The notes: generated from the letters alone by a model not told the origin. A DNA stretch of 64,000 nucleotides from VRUE01 sp036403515 (GCA_036403515.1 DASWQV010000034.1:62001-126000); one strand, 5' to 3'. Positions 27,215 to 35,443 are shown, counted from the stretch's first letter. Program-made: numbers and translations.

Positions 27215-27976
27215 ATGGGCCCTAGGCTCGGGCAGAACTTCCTGTCGGACCCGAACCTGCTCGACGCGATCGTCCGCGACGCCGAGCTGGGCGAGGACGA
27301 GGTGGTGCTCGAGATCGGGGCCGGGGAAGGGGTGCTCAGCGAGCGCCTCGCCGATGCCGCCGCTCACCTGCACTCGGTGGAGCTGGACCGGCGGCTCGAG
27401 CCGTCCCTGACCCTGCTCGCGGCGCGAGACAACGTGAGCCTGCACTGGGGCGACGCGATGAAGCTCGACTTCGCTGCCTTCGAGCCCGCCCCGACCGCGG
27501 TCGTCTCCAACCTTCCCTACTCGGTGGCGACGCCGGTGATCCTGCGCACGATCGAGCAGCTGCCGACCGTCGGGCGCTGGACGGTGATGGTGCAGCGTGA
27601 GATTGCCGATCGCCTCCGCGCAGCGCCCGGCGGCCGCATCTATGGCTCGCCGAGCGTGATCGCGCAGCTGGCCTGTGAGGTCAGGTTGATTCGCAAAGTC
27701 GACCCGGCCGTGTTCCGGCCGCGGCCGCGGGTCGACTCGGCGATCCTTGGCCTGCGCCGGACTGGCCCGGGCGCGGACCTGGCGACCCGCGAGCTAGTCC
27801 GGGCGGCCTTTGCGCATCGCCGCAAGTCGCTGGCCCGCTCGCTGGAGCACGTCCGGCCTGGGTCGCTGGGCCCAGCGCGCGCCGCTCTGCGGGAGCTCGG
27901 CCTGGCTGAGAACAGCCGCGCCGAGGCGCTCTCTCCCGAGCAGTTCCGAGCATTGGCGAGGGGCCTATCCCGGTAG
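27215..27976 (+). CDS. rsmA: 16S rRNA dimethyladenosine transferase RsmA/KsgA
   Basis: A 253-residue SAM-dependent enzyme that dimethylates A1518 and A1519 of 16S rRNA during 30S maturation. GQNFLSDPNLLDAIV, VVLEIGAGEGVLSERLA (motif I), VSNLPYSVATPVI (NLPY catalytic motif IV) and FRPRPRVDSAIL are all present. ATG 27215 gives the standard short N-terminus. The last four codons and the stop lie inside the left arm of repeat A2. Confidence 0.95.
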   Translation: MGPRLGQNFLSDPNLLDAIVRDAELGEDEVVLEIGAGEGVLSERLADAAAHLHSVELDRRLEPSLTLLAARDNVSLHWGDAMKLDFAAFEPAPTAVVSNLPYSVATPVILRTIEQLPTVGRWTVMVQREIADRLRAAPGGRIYGSPSVIAQLACEVRLIRKVDPAVFRPRPRVDSAILGLRRTGPGADLATRELVRAAFAHRRKSLARSLEHVRPGSLGPARAALRELGLAENSRAEALSPEQFRALARGLSR

Positions 27977-28073
27977 GGGTGGAACGTCTTGTACTTTTTC
28001 GCCAACCCCGCCGGCGGTAGGCCGCTTCCATTCCACCGAAAAAGTTAAGTGGAACCCCTGCCGGGATAGGCCC
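27961..28073 (+). repeat. Family A palindromic element, copy A2
   Basis: The arms GGGCCTATCCCGG (27961-27973) and CCGGGATAGGCCC (28061-28073) are perfect complements, extended after one mismatch by AGGGGT/ACCCCT. The core has GAACGTCTTGTACTTTTTCG and the hairpin TTCCAC-cgaaaaagttaa-GTGGAA (28031-28054). The left arm encodes the C-terminus of RsmA, whose TAG directly follows the perfect part. The right arm ends two bases before the ispE start. Confidence 0.9.
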
Positions 28074-28075
28074 CC

Positions 28076-28942
28076 TTGCGGATCTCTGCTCCAGCCAAGC
28101 TCAACCTCTGTCTCCACCTCGGTCCGAGGCGCGACGACGGCCTGCACGAGCTCTGCTCGCTGTTCGAGCCGTTGGCGCTGGCCGACCGGATCACGCTTCC
28201 GACATTGACCACACCAGGGGGGGGTCAAAGTCGGATGGGCGCCGAGCTCGACGAAGTTGTCTGCCCCGAAGTCGAGGGAGAGAACCTGGTCGCGCGGGCG
28301 CTCGCCGCCCTGCGCGAGCGCGGCTGGGACGCGCCACCGCTACGGATCGAGATCGAGAAGAGGATCCCCGTCGCTGCCGGCCTGGGCGGCGGCAGCGCAG
28401 ACGCGGCGGCGGTACTGCGGCTGGCGCGGGGCGAGGTCGCGGAGCTGGAGGAGATCGCGCTTGCGCTGGGGGCTGACGTGCCCTCGCAGCTGACGCCGGC
28501 ACTCGCCCTGGTCCGAGGCGTGGGGGAGAGGGTTGAGCGTTTGCCGGAGCCCGCACCCCACGCCGTCGTGCTGCTCCCCGATGGCGGCGGCCTCTCCACT
28601 GCGGCCGTGTTCGCCGAGGCCGACCGGCTGGAGCTCGGTCGTGACGCGGCCGAGCTCGATGAGCTGGCGGAGCGCCTGCGCGGCGCGGCCGGCGCCGGCG
28701 CCTCGCCGCTCGCCTATCCCGAGCTGCTGGTCAACGACCTCGAGCCCGCGGCCCGCTCCCTGCGACCGCGGATCGGCGAGGCCCTCGACGCGCTGCGCGC
28801 GGCCGGGGCCCCGGCCGCGCTGCTGACCGGTTCCGGGCCGACCGCGTTCGGCCTCTTCGAGAGCATCGCCGCGGCCCGCGCCGCGGCAGAAAGGCTCAAC
28901 CGCGACGACGCGATCGTCTGCGAGGCGGGGATCGCGACGTGA
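28076..28942 (+). CDS. ispE: 4-diphosphocytidyl-2-C-methyl-D-erythritol kinase IspE
   Basis: A 288-residue GHMP kinase of the MEP isoprenoid pathway. ISAPAKLNLCLHLGPRRDDGLHEL is the substrate region, IPVAAGLGGGSADAAAVLR the ATP glycine-rich loop and LLTGSGPTAFGLF motif 3. Start: an in-frame TAG at 28067 leaves TTG 28076 as the only candidate, immediately after the right arm of repeat A2. A copy of repeat B lies in frame at 28191-28234, adding about 14 residues (PTLTTPGGGQSRMG) between ADRITL and ELDEVVCPEVEGENL, a loop that is short in the family. Confidence 0.93.
   Translation: MRISAPAKLNLCLHLGPRRDDGLHELCSLFEPLALADRITLPTLTTPGGGQSRMGAELDEVVCPEVEGENLVARALAALRERGWDAPPLRIEIEKRIPVAAGLGGGSADAAAVLRLARGEVAELEEIALALGADVPSQLTPALALVRGVGERVERLPEPAPHAVVLLPDGGGLSTAAVFAEADRLELGRDAAELDELAERLRGAAGAGASPLAYPELLVNDLEPAARSLRPRIGEALDALRAAGAPAALLTGSGPTAFGLFESIAAARAAAERLNRDDAIVCEAGIAT
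28191..28234 (+). repeat. Family B palindromic element, copy B2, in frame inside ispE
   Basis: CCGACATTGACC...GGTCAAAGTCGG, with the same internal A-A mismatch as B1. 40 of 44 bases are identical to the reverse complement of B1. It keeps the ispE frame open and encodes a Pro/Gly/Thr-rich insert. Confidence 0.85.
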
Positions 28943-30456
28943 AGCTGTCTGGAGAGGGAAGCGGCAACCGCAAACGGGTCGTGATCGCGATCATCCTCGC
29001 GGCGGTCGCCGTCGGGTATTACCTGCTCAGCCGCGAGCTCGGCAGCCTCGACCTGCAGAACCTGCTCGAAGACGTCTCCAACACGCTGGGCGCCTGGACC
29101 TACCTGCTCGTCGGTGTCTTCGCCTTCGCCGAGACCGGCGCCTTCGTCGGGCTGGTCGTCCCCGGCGAGACCGTGATGCTGCTCGGCGGCGCCGTCGCCG
29201 GCCAGGGCGCGATCGACATCTACCTGCTGATCGCGATCGCCTGGTTCTCGGCCTGGGCGGGGGACACGACCAGCTTCTTCATCGGCCGCCGGCTCGGGCG
29301 CGAGTTCGTGCTCAAAAACGGGCCGCGTTTCGGGATCGGCCACGAGCGCTTCGAAAAGGTCGAGGACTACTTCTCCCGCCACGGCGGCAAGACGATCTTC
29401 ATCGGCCGCTTCATCAGCCTCGTCCGGGCCTTCGCCCCGTTCATCGCCGGCAGCTCGGGCATGCGCTACCGCGCCTTCGTCCCCTACAGCGTCCTCGGTA
29501 CCGGCCTCTGGGCCAGCGCCCACATCCTCGTCGGCTACTTCTTCTCGCGCAGCATCGAGAGCGCCGCCAAGTACGCCGGCCGCGGCGCCTTCGTGCTGGC
29601 GAGCACGATCGTCGTCATCGTCGCCGTCGTCTTCGTCGTTCGTCGCCTCCGGGTCGAGCAGAACCGGCGCGTCGCGGTGGAATGGATGGAGCGCCACGCG
29701 GCGACCCGCTGGATCGTCGTCCTCACCCGCCGCTTCCGCCCACAGCTCGAGTTCCTCTGGGAGCGGGTGACACCGGGGGGCACCTTCGGGCTCGAGTTCA
29801 CCTCGCTGATGGCGATCCTCGCCGTCTCCGGTTTCGTTCTCGTCGCCTACGCCGTGATCGTCAACGGCGACCCGGGGCCGACGCCGGGGGACAACACGGC
29901 GATCGAACTCGTCGAACGGCTGCGCGCGGGTTGGCTCGTCGACCTCGCCAAGGTCGTCACCAATCTCGGCTCCTACCTGGTCATCGGGCCGCTGATCGTG
30001 CTCGCCGCGTCGCTGCTCGCCGCTGGCCGCCGCTGGGCCGAGTTCTGGGTCCTCGTCGCCGGCGCGGTGATCATCTTCGTCGGTGTGCACGAGCTGAAGG
30101 TCGCGATCGACAGGCCGCGACCGCTGGGCGGCCTCGTCAGCACGTCGAGCGCCTCGTTTCCGAGCGGCCACGCCGCCTACTCGACCTTCTACGTCTGGCT
30201 GGCGGTGACGATCGTGATGCGCCTGCGGGTGGGGATGGCGCGCGGTGCGGCGGTCGTCGTGGCCGGGATCGTGCTGGCCGCGCTGGTCGGCCTCTCGCGC
30301 GTCTACCTCAACGTTCACTACCTCAGCGACGTCAGCGGTGGCTGGGCGCTGGGTGCCGCCGCCTTCTCGCTTTGCGCGGCCGTCGCGCTGGTCATCACCA
30401 CGATTCGCCAGAATGAGCCCGGTGTTGCCGCTGGCGCTGCAGAAGATCGAGAATGA
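28939..30456 (+). CDS. DedA (SNARE-associated) membrane protein fused to a PAP2 phosphatase
   Basis: A 505-residue fusion. Residues 10-215 are a DedA-family domain, now linked to lipid scrambling or flipping, with ETGAFVGLVVPGE, the region GDTTSFFIGRRLGREF and FIGRFISLVRAFAPFIAG. Residues 290-490 are a type 2 phosphatidic acid phosphatase with its three motifs: KVAIDRPRP, SFPSGHAAYS and SRVYLNVHYLSD. It could flip and dephosphorylate the same lipid, such as undecaprenyl pyrophosphate or phosphatidate; that is inference. GTG 28939 overlaps the ispE stop. Confidence 0.88.
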   Translation: MKLSGEGSGNRKRVVIAIILAAVAVGYYLLSRELGSLDLQNLLEDVSNTLGAWTYLLVGVFAFAETGAFVGLVVPGETVMLLGGAVAGQGAIDIYLLIAIAWFSAWAGDTTSFFIGRRLGREFVLKNGPRFGIGHERFEKVEDYFSRHGGKTIFIGRFISLVRAFAPFIAGSSGMRYRAFVPYSVLGTGLWASAHILVGYFFSRSIESAAKYAGRGAFVLASTIVVIVAVVFVVRRLRVEQNRRVAVEWMERHAATRWIVVLTRRFRPQLEFLWERVTPGGTFGLEFTSLMAILAVSGFVLVAYAVIVNGDPGPTPGDNTAIELVERLRAGWLVDLAKVVTNLGSYLVIGPLIVLAASLLAAGRRWAEFWVLVAGAVIIFVGVHELKVAIDRPRPLGGLVSTSSASFPSGHAAYSTFYVWLAVTIVMRLRVGMARGAAVVVAGIVLAALVGLSRVYLNVHYLSDVSGGWALGAAAFSLCAAVALVITTIRQNEPGVAAGAAEDRE

Positions 30457-30676
30457 GTACCTCTTGTTCGGCGCGGCCGGGCTGCTCAGCCTGGTCGCAT
30501 TCGTCGGCCTGATCCTCGTTCCCGCCGTCAGCTCCTACGGGCGCATCTGGGAGAAGGCCGCCGCCGGCGTCGTCTCGCTCTTCGTCCTCGCGGCCCTGGT
30601 CCTGACCGGCGTCGTGATCGGCCTGGCTTTCGTCTACTACTACAACGACATCCTCAATCTCCTTCACGGCAACTAG
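30413..30676 (+). CDS. Small two-helix membrane protein
   Basis: An 87-residue protein with two predicted transmembrane helices (about 18-38 and 50-73) and no family I recognise. It starts inside the 3' end of the DedA-PAP2 gene (44-base overlap in another frame), suggesting translational coupling and a role at the same membrane complex. Real because it keeps clean hydrophobic segments beyond the overlap. Confidence 0.65.
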   Translation: MSPVLPLALQKIENEYLLFGAAGLLSLVAFVGLILVPAVSSYGRIWEKAAAGVVSLFVLAALVLTGVVIGLAFVYYYNDILNLLHGN

Positions 30677-30691
30677 GGGCGGCTGGAGATA

Positions 30692-31936
30692 ATGGGGGGC
30701 ATGCCAGCCGCCTCCAAAGGTGAGAAAAGTCCTGCAAAAGGCCCGGGGCGGGGGACGCTCGACGCGCTCTCCGACGCGGTCGAGTCGGGGGCCGGGCTGC
30801 CCGCTGTCGCCCGCGCCGCGGCCAAGGTGCTCGATGCCAGCGTCGTCCTGATCGACCGCTCCAGCGCCGTTCTGGCGGTGGCCGGGGCTTCCCCAGATCA
30901 GGAGAAAAAGCTGCTCGCCGGAGGCCAGGAGGTGACCAGGGTCGAGCTGCGGGTCGCCGACAGCGCCGTCGGCGAGCTGCGCTATCGCAGTGCCGCCCCG
31001 CCCGAGCCGATGATCGCCCGCATGGTGGCGACCCTGCTGGCGCTGGAGCTGGAGCGCTCGCGCTCGCCGGAGTGGGAGAGCGAGGAAGTGGCCGGGGCCT
31101 TCGTCGCGGCCGTGCTCGCCCGTGAAGTCACCGACCGGGGGGACATCGTTGCCCGCGGCGCCGAGCTCGGCGCCGCGCTCGAGCAGGGAGCGGGCGTGCT
31201 GATTCTCCATGCGGCGCCCCGCGCGGCGCAGAGCGGTGAGTGGCGGGCACGGGTGCTGATCCTGACCCAGCGGGCCCTGCGCTCGCTGGGGCCGGGCTCG
31301 CTGGCGAGCGCGGGTGGGGAGGAGTCGGCGGAGATCGCCGTGATCGTCCCTGCCGAGGACGATGCCCGGCTCGAGCGCGCTGCCACCGGCCTCGCCCGCG
31401 AGCTCGAAGACAGCCTCTCCGGCTTCCACCTGACGATCGGCCGCAGCCGCCGTGCCGCCGACCCGGTTGACCTCCACCGCGCCGGCAACGAGGCGCGGCT
31501 GGCGGTGAACGTCGGCGAGGCCGAGGGCCGCTCGCCGCTCGCCTTCGAGGACACCGGCTCCTACCGCCTGCTGCTGCCGGCGATGAGCGAGGACCCACGC
31601 GAGCTCGAACGCTTCTACGCCGAGACGATCGCGCCGCTCTCCGCCTACGACGAGCAGTACGAGACCGAGCTGGTGACGACGGTCGAGGCCTACCTCGACA
31701 ACGACGGCAACGTCGCCGCAACCGCCAAACAGCTCTTTACCCACCGCCACACCATTCGCTACCGGCTGGAGCGCGTCAAAGAGCTCTGCGGCCACGACGT
31801 CTCCGCCACCGAGGGTCGCGAGAAGCTCGGCCTCGGCCTCAAAACGATGCGGGTGCTTGGCATCGCCTCGCCGCGCGGGCCTGCGATGGAGCCCGGATCC
31901 GAAGCCGGCCAGGTGCCGCGCGGAGGCGAGGAGTAG
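30692..31936 (+). CDS. PucR/CdaR-type transcriptional regulator
   Basis: A 414-residue regulator. The N-terminal part (residues 20-130) looks like a GAF-like sensor. A GGDEF-related CdaR middle region follows, then the PucR C-terminal helix-turn-helix (about 318-375: ELVTTVEAYLDNDGNVAATAKQLFTHRHTIRYRLERVKEL). PucR-type regulators respond to metabolites such as purines or sugar acids; the effector here is unknown. It follows the small membrane protein by 15 bp. Confidence 0.85.
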   Translation: MGGMPAASKGEKSPAKGPGRGTLDALSDAVESGAGLPAVARAAAKVLDASVVLIDRSSAVLAVAGASPDQEKKLLAGGQEVTRVELRVADSAVGELRYRSAAPPEPMIARMVATLLALELERSRSPEWESEEVAGAFVAAVLAREVTDRGDIVARGAELGAALEQGAGVLILHAAPRAAQSGEWRARVLILTQRALRSLGPGSLASAGGEESAEIAVIVPAEDDARLERAATGLARELEDSLSGFHLTIGRSRRAADPVDLHRAGNEARLAVNVGEAEGRSPLAFEDTGSYRLLLPAMSEDPRELERFYAETIAPLSAYDEQYETELVTTVEAYLDNDGNVAATAKQLFTHRHTIRYRLERVKELCGHDVSATEGREKLGLGLKTMRVLGIASPRGPAMEPGSEAGQVPRGGEE

Positions 31937-31944
31937 CTCCTCGA

Positions 31945-32016
31945 TTCCGGGAGGAGGGCTCGAACCCCCGCTTCCAGGACCAAAACCTGGCGTGCTACCG
32001 ATTACACCATCCCGGA
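31945..32016 (-). tRNA. tRNA-Gln (anticodon TTG)
   Basis: On the minus strand the sequence starts TCCGGGATGGTGTAATCGG. The acceptor stem TCCGGGA pairs with TCCCGGA, the anticodon stem CCAGG/CCTGG encloses loop TTTTGGT, giving anticodon TTG for CAA codons, and the T-arm has GGTTCGAGCC. Discriminator A at 31945. The 3' CCA is not encoded and must be added by CCA transferase. Confidence 0.95.
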
Positions 32017-32169
32017 CCGAGCTCCGAGACTAGCGCCACCCAATCGAGTGACGACCTGATGACTGTGGGATCCACCACCAGCCCGCTTCGCCCCTGATGT
32101 TTCCGTCCCGACATCCGAACCGTTTAGGCGAGCCTCATTCGTGTCCGCGGGGCCGCTTAGGGTCTGGCC

Positions 32170-32739
32170 ATGGAGATGAATGCGGTGCAAATGGATCCGC
32201 AGGTTCGCGAGGGTCTGCAGCGGAGCTGGAAGGCGTTGATGACTGTGGGGATCCTGGCGATCTTGATCGGCTGCGTGGCGATCGTCGTGCCCGCCGTCGC
32301 CTCGGTCGGCACCGCGATCTTCATCGGCTGGATCCTCGTCATCGCCGGCGCCTTTCTGATCGCTGGGGCGTTCATGGCGCACTCGATCGGGACCGTGATC
32401 CTGCGCCTGGTCTGGGCGCTGCTGACGGTCATCGTCGGGCTCTGGCTGATCGTCGAACCGCACAACGGCACGCTGACGCTGACCCTCATTCTCGGCATCT
32501 ACTTCCTCTTCATGGGCCTGACCCGGATCGCCGTCGCCTTCGCCGGGCGCGGCCAGCAGGGCGCCGGCCTGGTCGGCCTCAGCGGCGTTGCGGGCCTGCT
32601 GATCGGCATCCTCGTGCTCGCCAACCTGCCCAGCTCCGCCGACTGGGCGATTGGCCTGCTCGTGGGCATAGACCTGATCTTCGCCGGCTGGACGCTGACC
32701 TCAGTAGCTCTGGTCGGCCGAGACCTCTCCCGCGCCTGA
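32170..32739 (+). CDS. HdeD-family membrane protein
   Basis: A 189-residue protein with six hydrophobic helices arranged as three repeats of a two-helix unit (LIGCVAIVVP, VGLWLIVEP, LLIGILVLANLP), the hallmark of the HdeD/DUF308 family. HdeD is linked to acid resistance in enterobacteria; function in actinomycetes is unknown. Its last six codons and stop form the left arm of repeat C3. Confidence 0.88.
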   Translation: MEMNAVQMDPQVREGLQRSWKALMTVGILAILIGCVAIVVPAVASVGTAIFIGWILVIAGAFLIAGAFMAHSIGTVILRLVWALLTVIVGLWLIVEPHNGTLTLTLILGIYFLFMGLTRIAVAFAGRGQQGAGLVGLSGVAGLLIGILVLANLPSSADWAIGLLVGIDLIFAGWTLTSVALVGRDLSRA

Positions 32740-32829
32740 GGCGGCGCATACCGGCGTCCTAGGTCGCTCGCGTGCCGAGCACGCCACCCTTCCTGCGTCC
32801 TTGGTCTGCTTGCCTCAGGCGCGGGAGAG
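32725..32829. repeat. Family C palindromic element, copy C3
   Basis: An 18-bp perfect arm pair: CTCTCCCGCGCCTGAGGC (32725-32742, containing the hdeD-type stop TGA) and its complement (32812-32829). The core has two direct copies of GCGTCCTNGGTC flanking a perfect inner hairpin GCGTGC-cga-GCACGC. It is the cleanest copy for defining the family. A separate 7-bp inverted repeat GATTGAG/CTCAATC follows at 32841-32870. Confidence 0.92.
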
Positions 32830-32913
32830 CCTTACAAGCTGATTGAGTCAAGCGGATCGCATGCTCAATCCCCGCTCCTGTCCGCCCAGGAGGTGCTCTT
32901 CTCGACCGTAGCT

Positions 32914-32995
32914 CGCGCGGGTGGCGCAGGGAGGGGGCCGAGAACGGACGCACCCGCCCGCCCGCAGGCCCCCTCCCTGTGACAGGACCCGCGCG
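32914..32995 (+). repeat. Family E palindromic element, copy E1
   Basis: Outer arms CGCGCGGGT/ACCCGCGCG and inner 13-bp arms CAGGGAGGGGGCC/GGCCCCCTCCCTG. It ends 20 bp before the glmU start. The same layout and close sequence recur twice inside the GT-C gene (E2 and E3). Confidence 0.85.
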
Positions 32996-33014
32996 CCCCG
33001 ACTACGATCCGGGC

Positions 33015-34409
33015 GTGAAGTCTCCCTTGGTGCTCGTGATGGCGGCCGGTGAGGGAACGCGCATGCGTTCCAGCCTGCCGAAGATGCTGCACCCCGTTTG
33101 TGGGCGGCCGATGGTTGCCTGGCCGATTGAAGCTGCACGCGAGGCGACCGGGGCGGAGTGGATCGTGGCGATCGACTCGCCTAAGCAGAACAGCGTTCCC
33201 GGGTTGCCCGACAAGGTTCGGATCGTCACTCAGCCTGAGCCGGATGGCACGGGCGGTGCGGTGCGGGCGGCTTTGCCGCTGATCGAGGAAGCAGAGACCG
33301 TGCTCGTGCTCTCCGGCGACGTGCCGTTGATCTCGACTGAGACGATCGCCGGATTGCTCACGGCGCACGAGTCCTCCGGGGCTGCGGCGACGATGCTGAC
33401 GATCGAGCTCGATGAGCCGGGGTCCTACGGGCGGGTCGTGCGTGATGCGCAGGGTGGGGTCGAGCGTGTGGTCGAGGCCAAGGCCGCCGGCGATGCCACC
33501 GCGGAGCAGTTGGCGATCCGCGAGATCAACGCCGGCACCTACGCCTTCCGGGCCGGCCCTCTCGCCGAAGCTCTCGCCGGCCTCTCCAACGACAACGCCC
33601 AGGGCGAGTACTACCTGCCCGATGTGCTGCCGGCCCTTCGCGAGGCCGGTCACGCGGTTGGCGCCCACCTCGCCGACGATTTCGCCGTGACGATGGGGGT
33701 CAACAACCGCGCCGATCTGGCAGCGGTCGAGGCCGAGGCGCGCCGCCGCATCCTCGAGGCCCACATGCTCGCTGGCGTCACCGTCGTCGACCCCGGCTCC
33801 ACCTGGGTCGACGCCGGGGTTCAGATCGCCGCCGACGCCCGGCTCGAGCCCGGCACCAGCCTGCGTGGCCTGACCGAGGTCGGCGCCGGCTCGACGATCG
33901 GCCCGATGAGCACGCTGACCGACAGCAGGATCGGCGAGAACGTCACCGTGCCGCACTCCTACCTGGTCGAATGCGACGTGCGGGACGGCGCCCTGGTCGG
34001 TCCGTTCGCCTACCTTCGTCCGGGGGCGGTGCTCGAGCCGGGGGCCAAGGCGGGCACCTTCGTCGAGATCAAGAACTCGCGGATCGGCGAGGGCGCGAAG
34101 GTCCCGCACCTCGCCTACGTTGGCGACGCCGAGGTCGGCGCCGGCAGCAATCTCGGCGCCGGCACGGTCACCGCCAACTACGACGGTTTCCGCAAGAACC
34201 GCACAACGATTGGCGAGAAGGTGCGGATCGGCGTTGACACGATGCTGATCGCACCGGTAGAAGTCGGCGATGGCGCCTACACTGGCGCCGGTGCAGTGAT
34301 CAAGAGCGACGTGCCCGAGGGGGCGCTCGCGGTGAGTCAGAACGAGCAACGGAACATCGAGGGCTACGCCGAGCACAAGGCGGCGAAGATGCAAGAGGAG
34401 ACCCCGTGA
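33015..34409 (+). CDS. glmU: Bifunctional UDP-GlcNAc pyrophosphorylase / glucosamine-1-phosphate acetyltransferase GlmU
   Basis: A 464-residue enzyme that makes UDP-GlcNAc for peptidoglycan. The N-terminal nucleotidyltransferase has LVMAAGEGTRMRSSLPK, QPEPDGTGGAV and NAGTYAF. The C-terminal left-handed beta helix shows hexapeptide repeats and FVEIKNSRIGEGAKVPHLAYVGDAE with the catalytic His. GTG 33015 gives the normal N-terminus. Its stop overlaps the prs start. Element E1 occupies the leader. Confidence 0.96.
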   Translation: MKSPLVLVMAAGEGTRMRSSLPKMLHPVCGRPMVAWPIEAAREATGAEWIVAIDSPKQNSVPGLPDKVRIVTQPEPDGTGGAVRAALPLIEEAETVLVLSGDVPLISTETIAGLLTAHESSGAAATMLTIELDEPGSYGRVVRDAQGGVERVVEAKAAGDATAEQLAIREINAGTYAFRAGPLAEALAGLSNDNAQGEYYLPDVLPALREAGHAVGAHLADDFAVTMGVNNRADLAAVEAEARRRILEAHMLAGVTVVDPGSTWVDAGVQIAADARLEPGTSLRGLTEVGAGSTIGPMSTLTDSRIGENVTVPHSYLVECDVRDGALVGPFAYLRPGAVLEPGAKAGTFVEIKNSRIGEGAKVPHLAYVGDAEVGAGSNLGAGTVTANYDGFRKNRTTIGEKVRIGVDTMLIAPVEVGDGAYTGAGAVIKSDVPEGALAVSQNEQRNIEGYAEHKAAKMQEETP

Positions 34410-35443
34410 GCACGATCGAGGAGCGCCCAGAGACGGTGGCAGCCACCGCCATCACCCACGACTACTCGAAGCGGATGATGGTCTTCGGCGGCCGCAGCTC
34501 GATGGAGCTGGCCGCCAAGGTCGCCGGCAAGCTCGACGTCGACCTCGGCCAGGTGACGCTCAAGACCTTTGCCAACGGCGAGGTCTACTGCCGCTACGAG
34601 GAGTCGATCCGTGGCGCCGACGTCTTCATCGTCCAGTCGACCTGCGCCAACGAACACTCGGCGATGACCCCGAACGACTCGCTGATCGAGCTGCTGACGA
34701 TGATCGACGCCGCCCAGGGCGCCTCTGCCCACCGGATCATCGCCGTGATGCCCTGGTACGGCTACGCCCGCCAGGACAAGAAGTCCGCTCCCCGCGAGCC
34801 GATCTCCGCCCGCATCGTCGCCAAGTGCCTCGAGGGCGTCGGCGTCGACCGGGTCCTCACCATGGACCTCCACGCCGGCCAGGTGCAGGGCTTCTTCCAC
34901 GTTCCCGTCGACCACATGACCGCGATGCCGATGCTGACCCAGTGGTTCGCCGATCAGCACCGTGCGCAGGACCTCGTGATCGTCTCTCCCGATGCCGGCC
35001 GGGTGAAGACCGCGCGCAACTTCGCCCGCCGCATCGGCACCCACTGGGCGGTGATGGAGAAGGAGCGGCCCGCCCAGCAGGTGGCCGAGATCGGCTACGT
35101 CGTCGGTGACGTGAAAGGCAAGACCGCGGTCCTGGTCGACGACATGATCGACACCGCCGGAACCCTCTGCGCCGCCGCCCAAACGGTGCTCGACGAGGGC
35201 GCGGCGCGGGTAATCGCCTGTGCGACCCACGGCGTCTTCTCGGGCCCCGCCTACGAGCGGCTCGCTTACGAGAAGTCCGGCATCGAGCAGATCGTCGTCA
35301 GCGACACGATCCCGCTGCGCCCCGGCGCGCCCGACAACATCACCGTGCTCTCGACCGCCGGCACCTTCGCCGATTCGATCCGCCGCATCTTCACCGACGA
35401 CTCGGTCTCCGAGATCTTCGCCGGCGAGAACCAGCTCTTTTGA
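34406..35443 (+). CDS. prs: Ribose-phosphate pyrophosphokinase
   Basis: A 345-residue PRPP synthetase that provides PRPP for nucleotide, His and Trp synthesis. SSMELAAKVAG, FANGEVYCRYEESIRG, YARQDKKSAPREPIS (ATP/flexible loop), MDLHAGQVQGFF, SPDAGRVK and the PRPP loop VDDMIDTAGTL are present. GTG 34406 lies within the glmU stop (GTGA), so the pair is translationally coupled, the classic glmU-prs arrangement. Confidence 0.97.
   Translation: MSTIEERPETVAATAITHDYSKRMMVFGGRSSMELAAKVAGKLDVDLGQVTLKTFANGEVYCRYEESIRGADVFIVQSTCANEHSAMTPNDSLIELLTMIDAAQGASAHRIIAVMPWYGYARQDKKSAPREPISARIVAKCLEGVGVDRVLTMDLHAGQVQGFFHVPVDHMTAMPMLTQWFADQHRAQDLVIVSPDAGRVKTARNFARRIGTHWAVMEKERPAQQVAEIGYVVGDVKGKTAVLVDDMIDTAGTLCAAAQTVLDEGAARVIACATHGVFSGPAYERLAYEKSGIEQIVVSDTIPLRPGAPDNITVLSTAGTFADSIRRIFTDDSVSEIFAGENQLF

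Noticed and set aside
32056..32254. TGATGACTGTGGG(G)ATCC occurs at about 32056 and again at about 32237.
   Set aside because: Short, one copy is in coding sequence, and there is no inverted structure or further copy; probably coincidence or a tiny local duplication.
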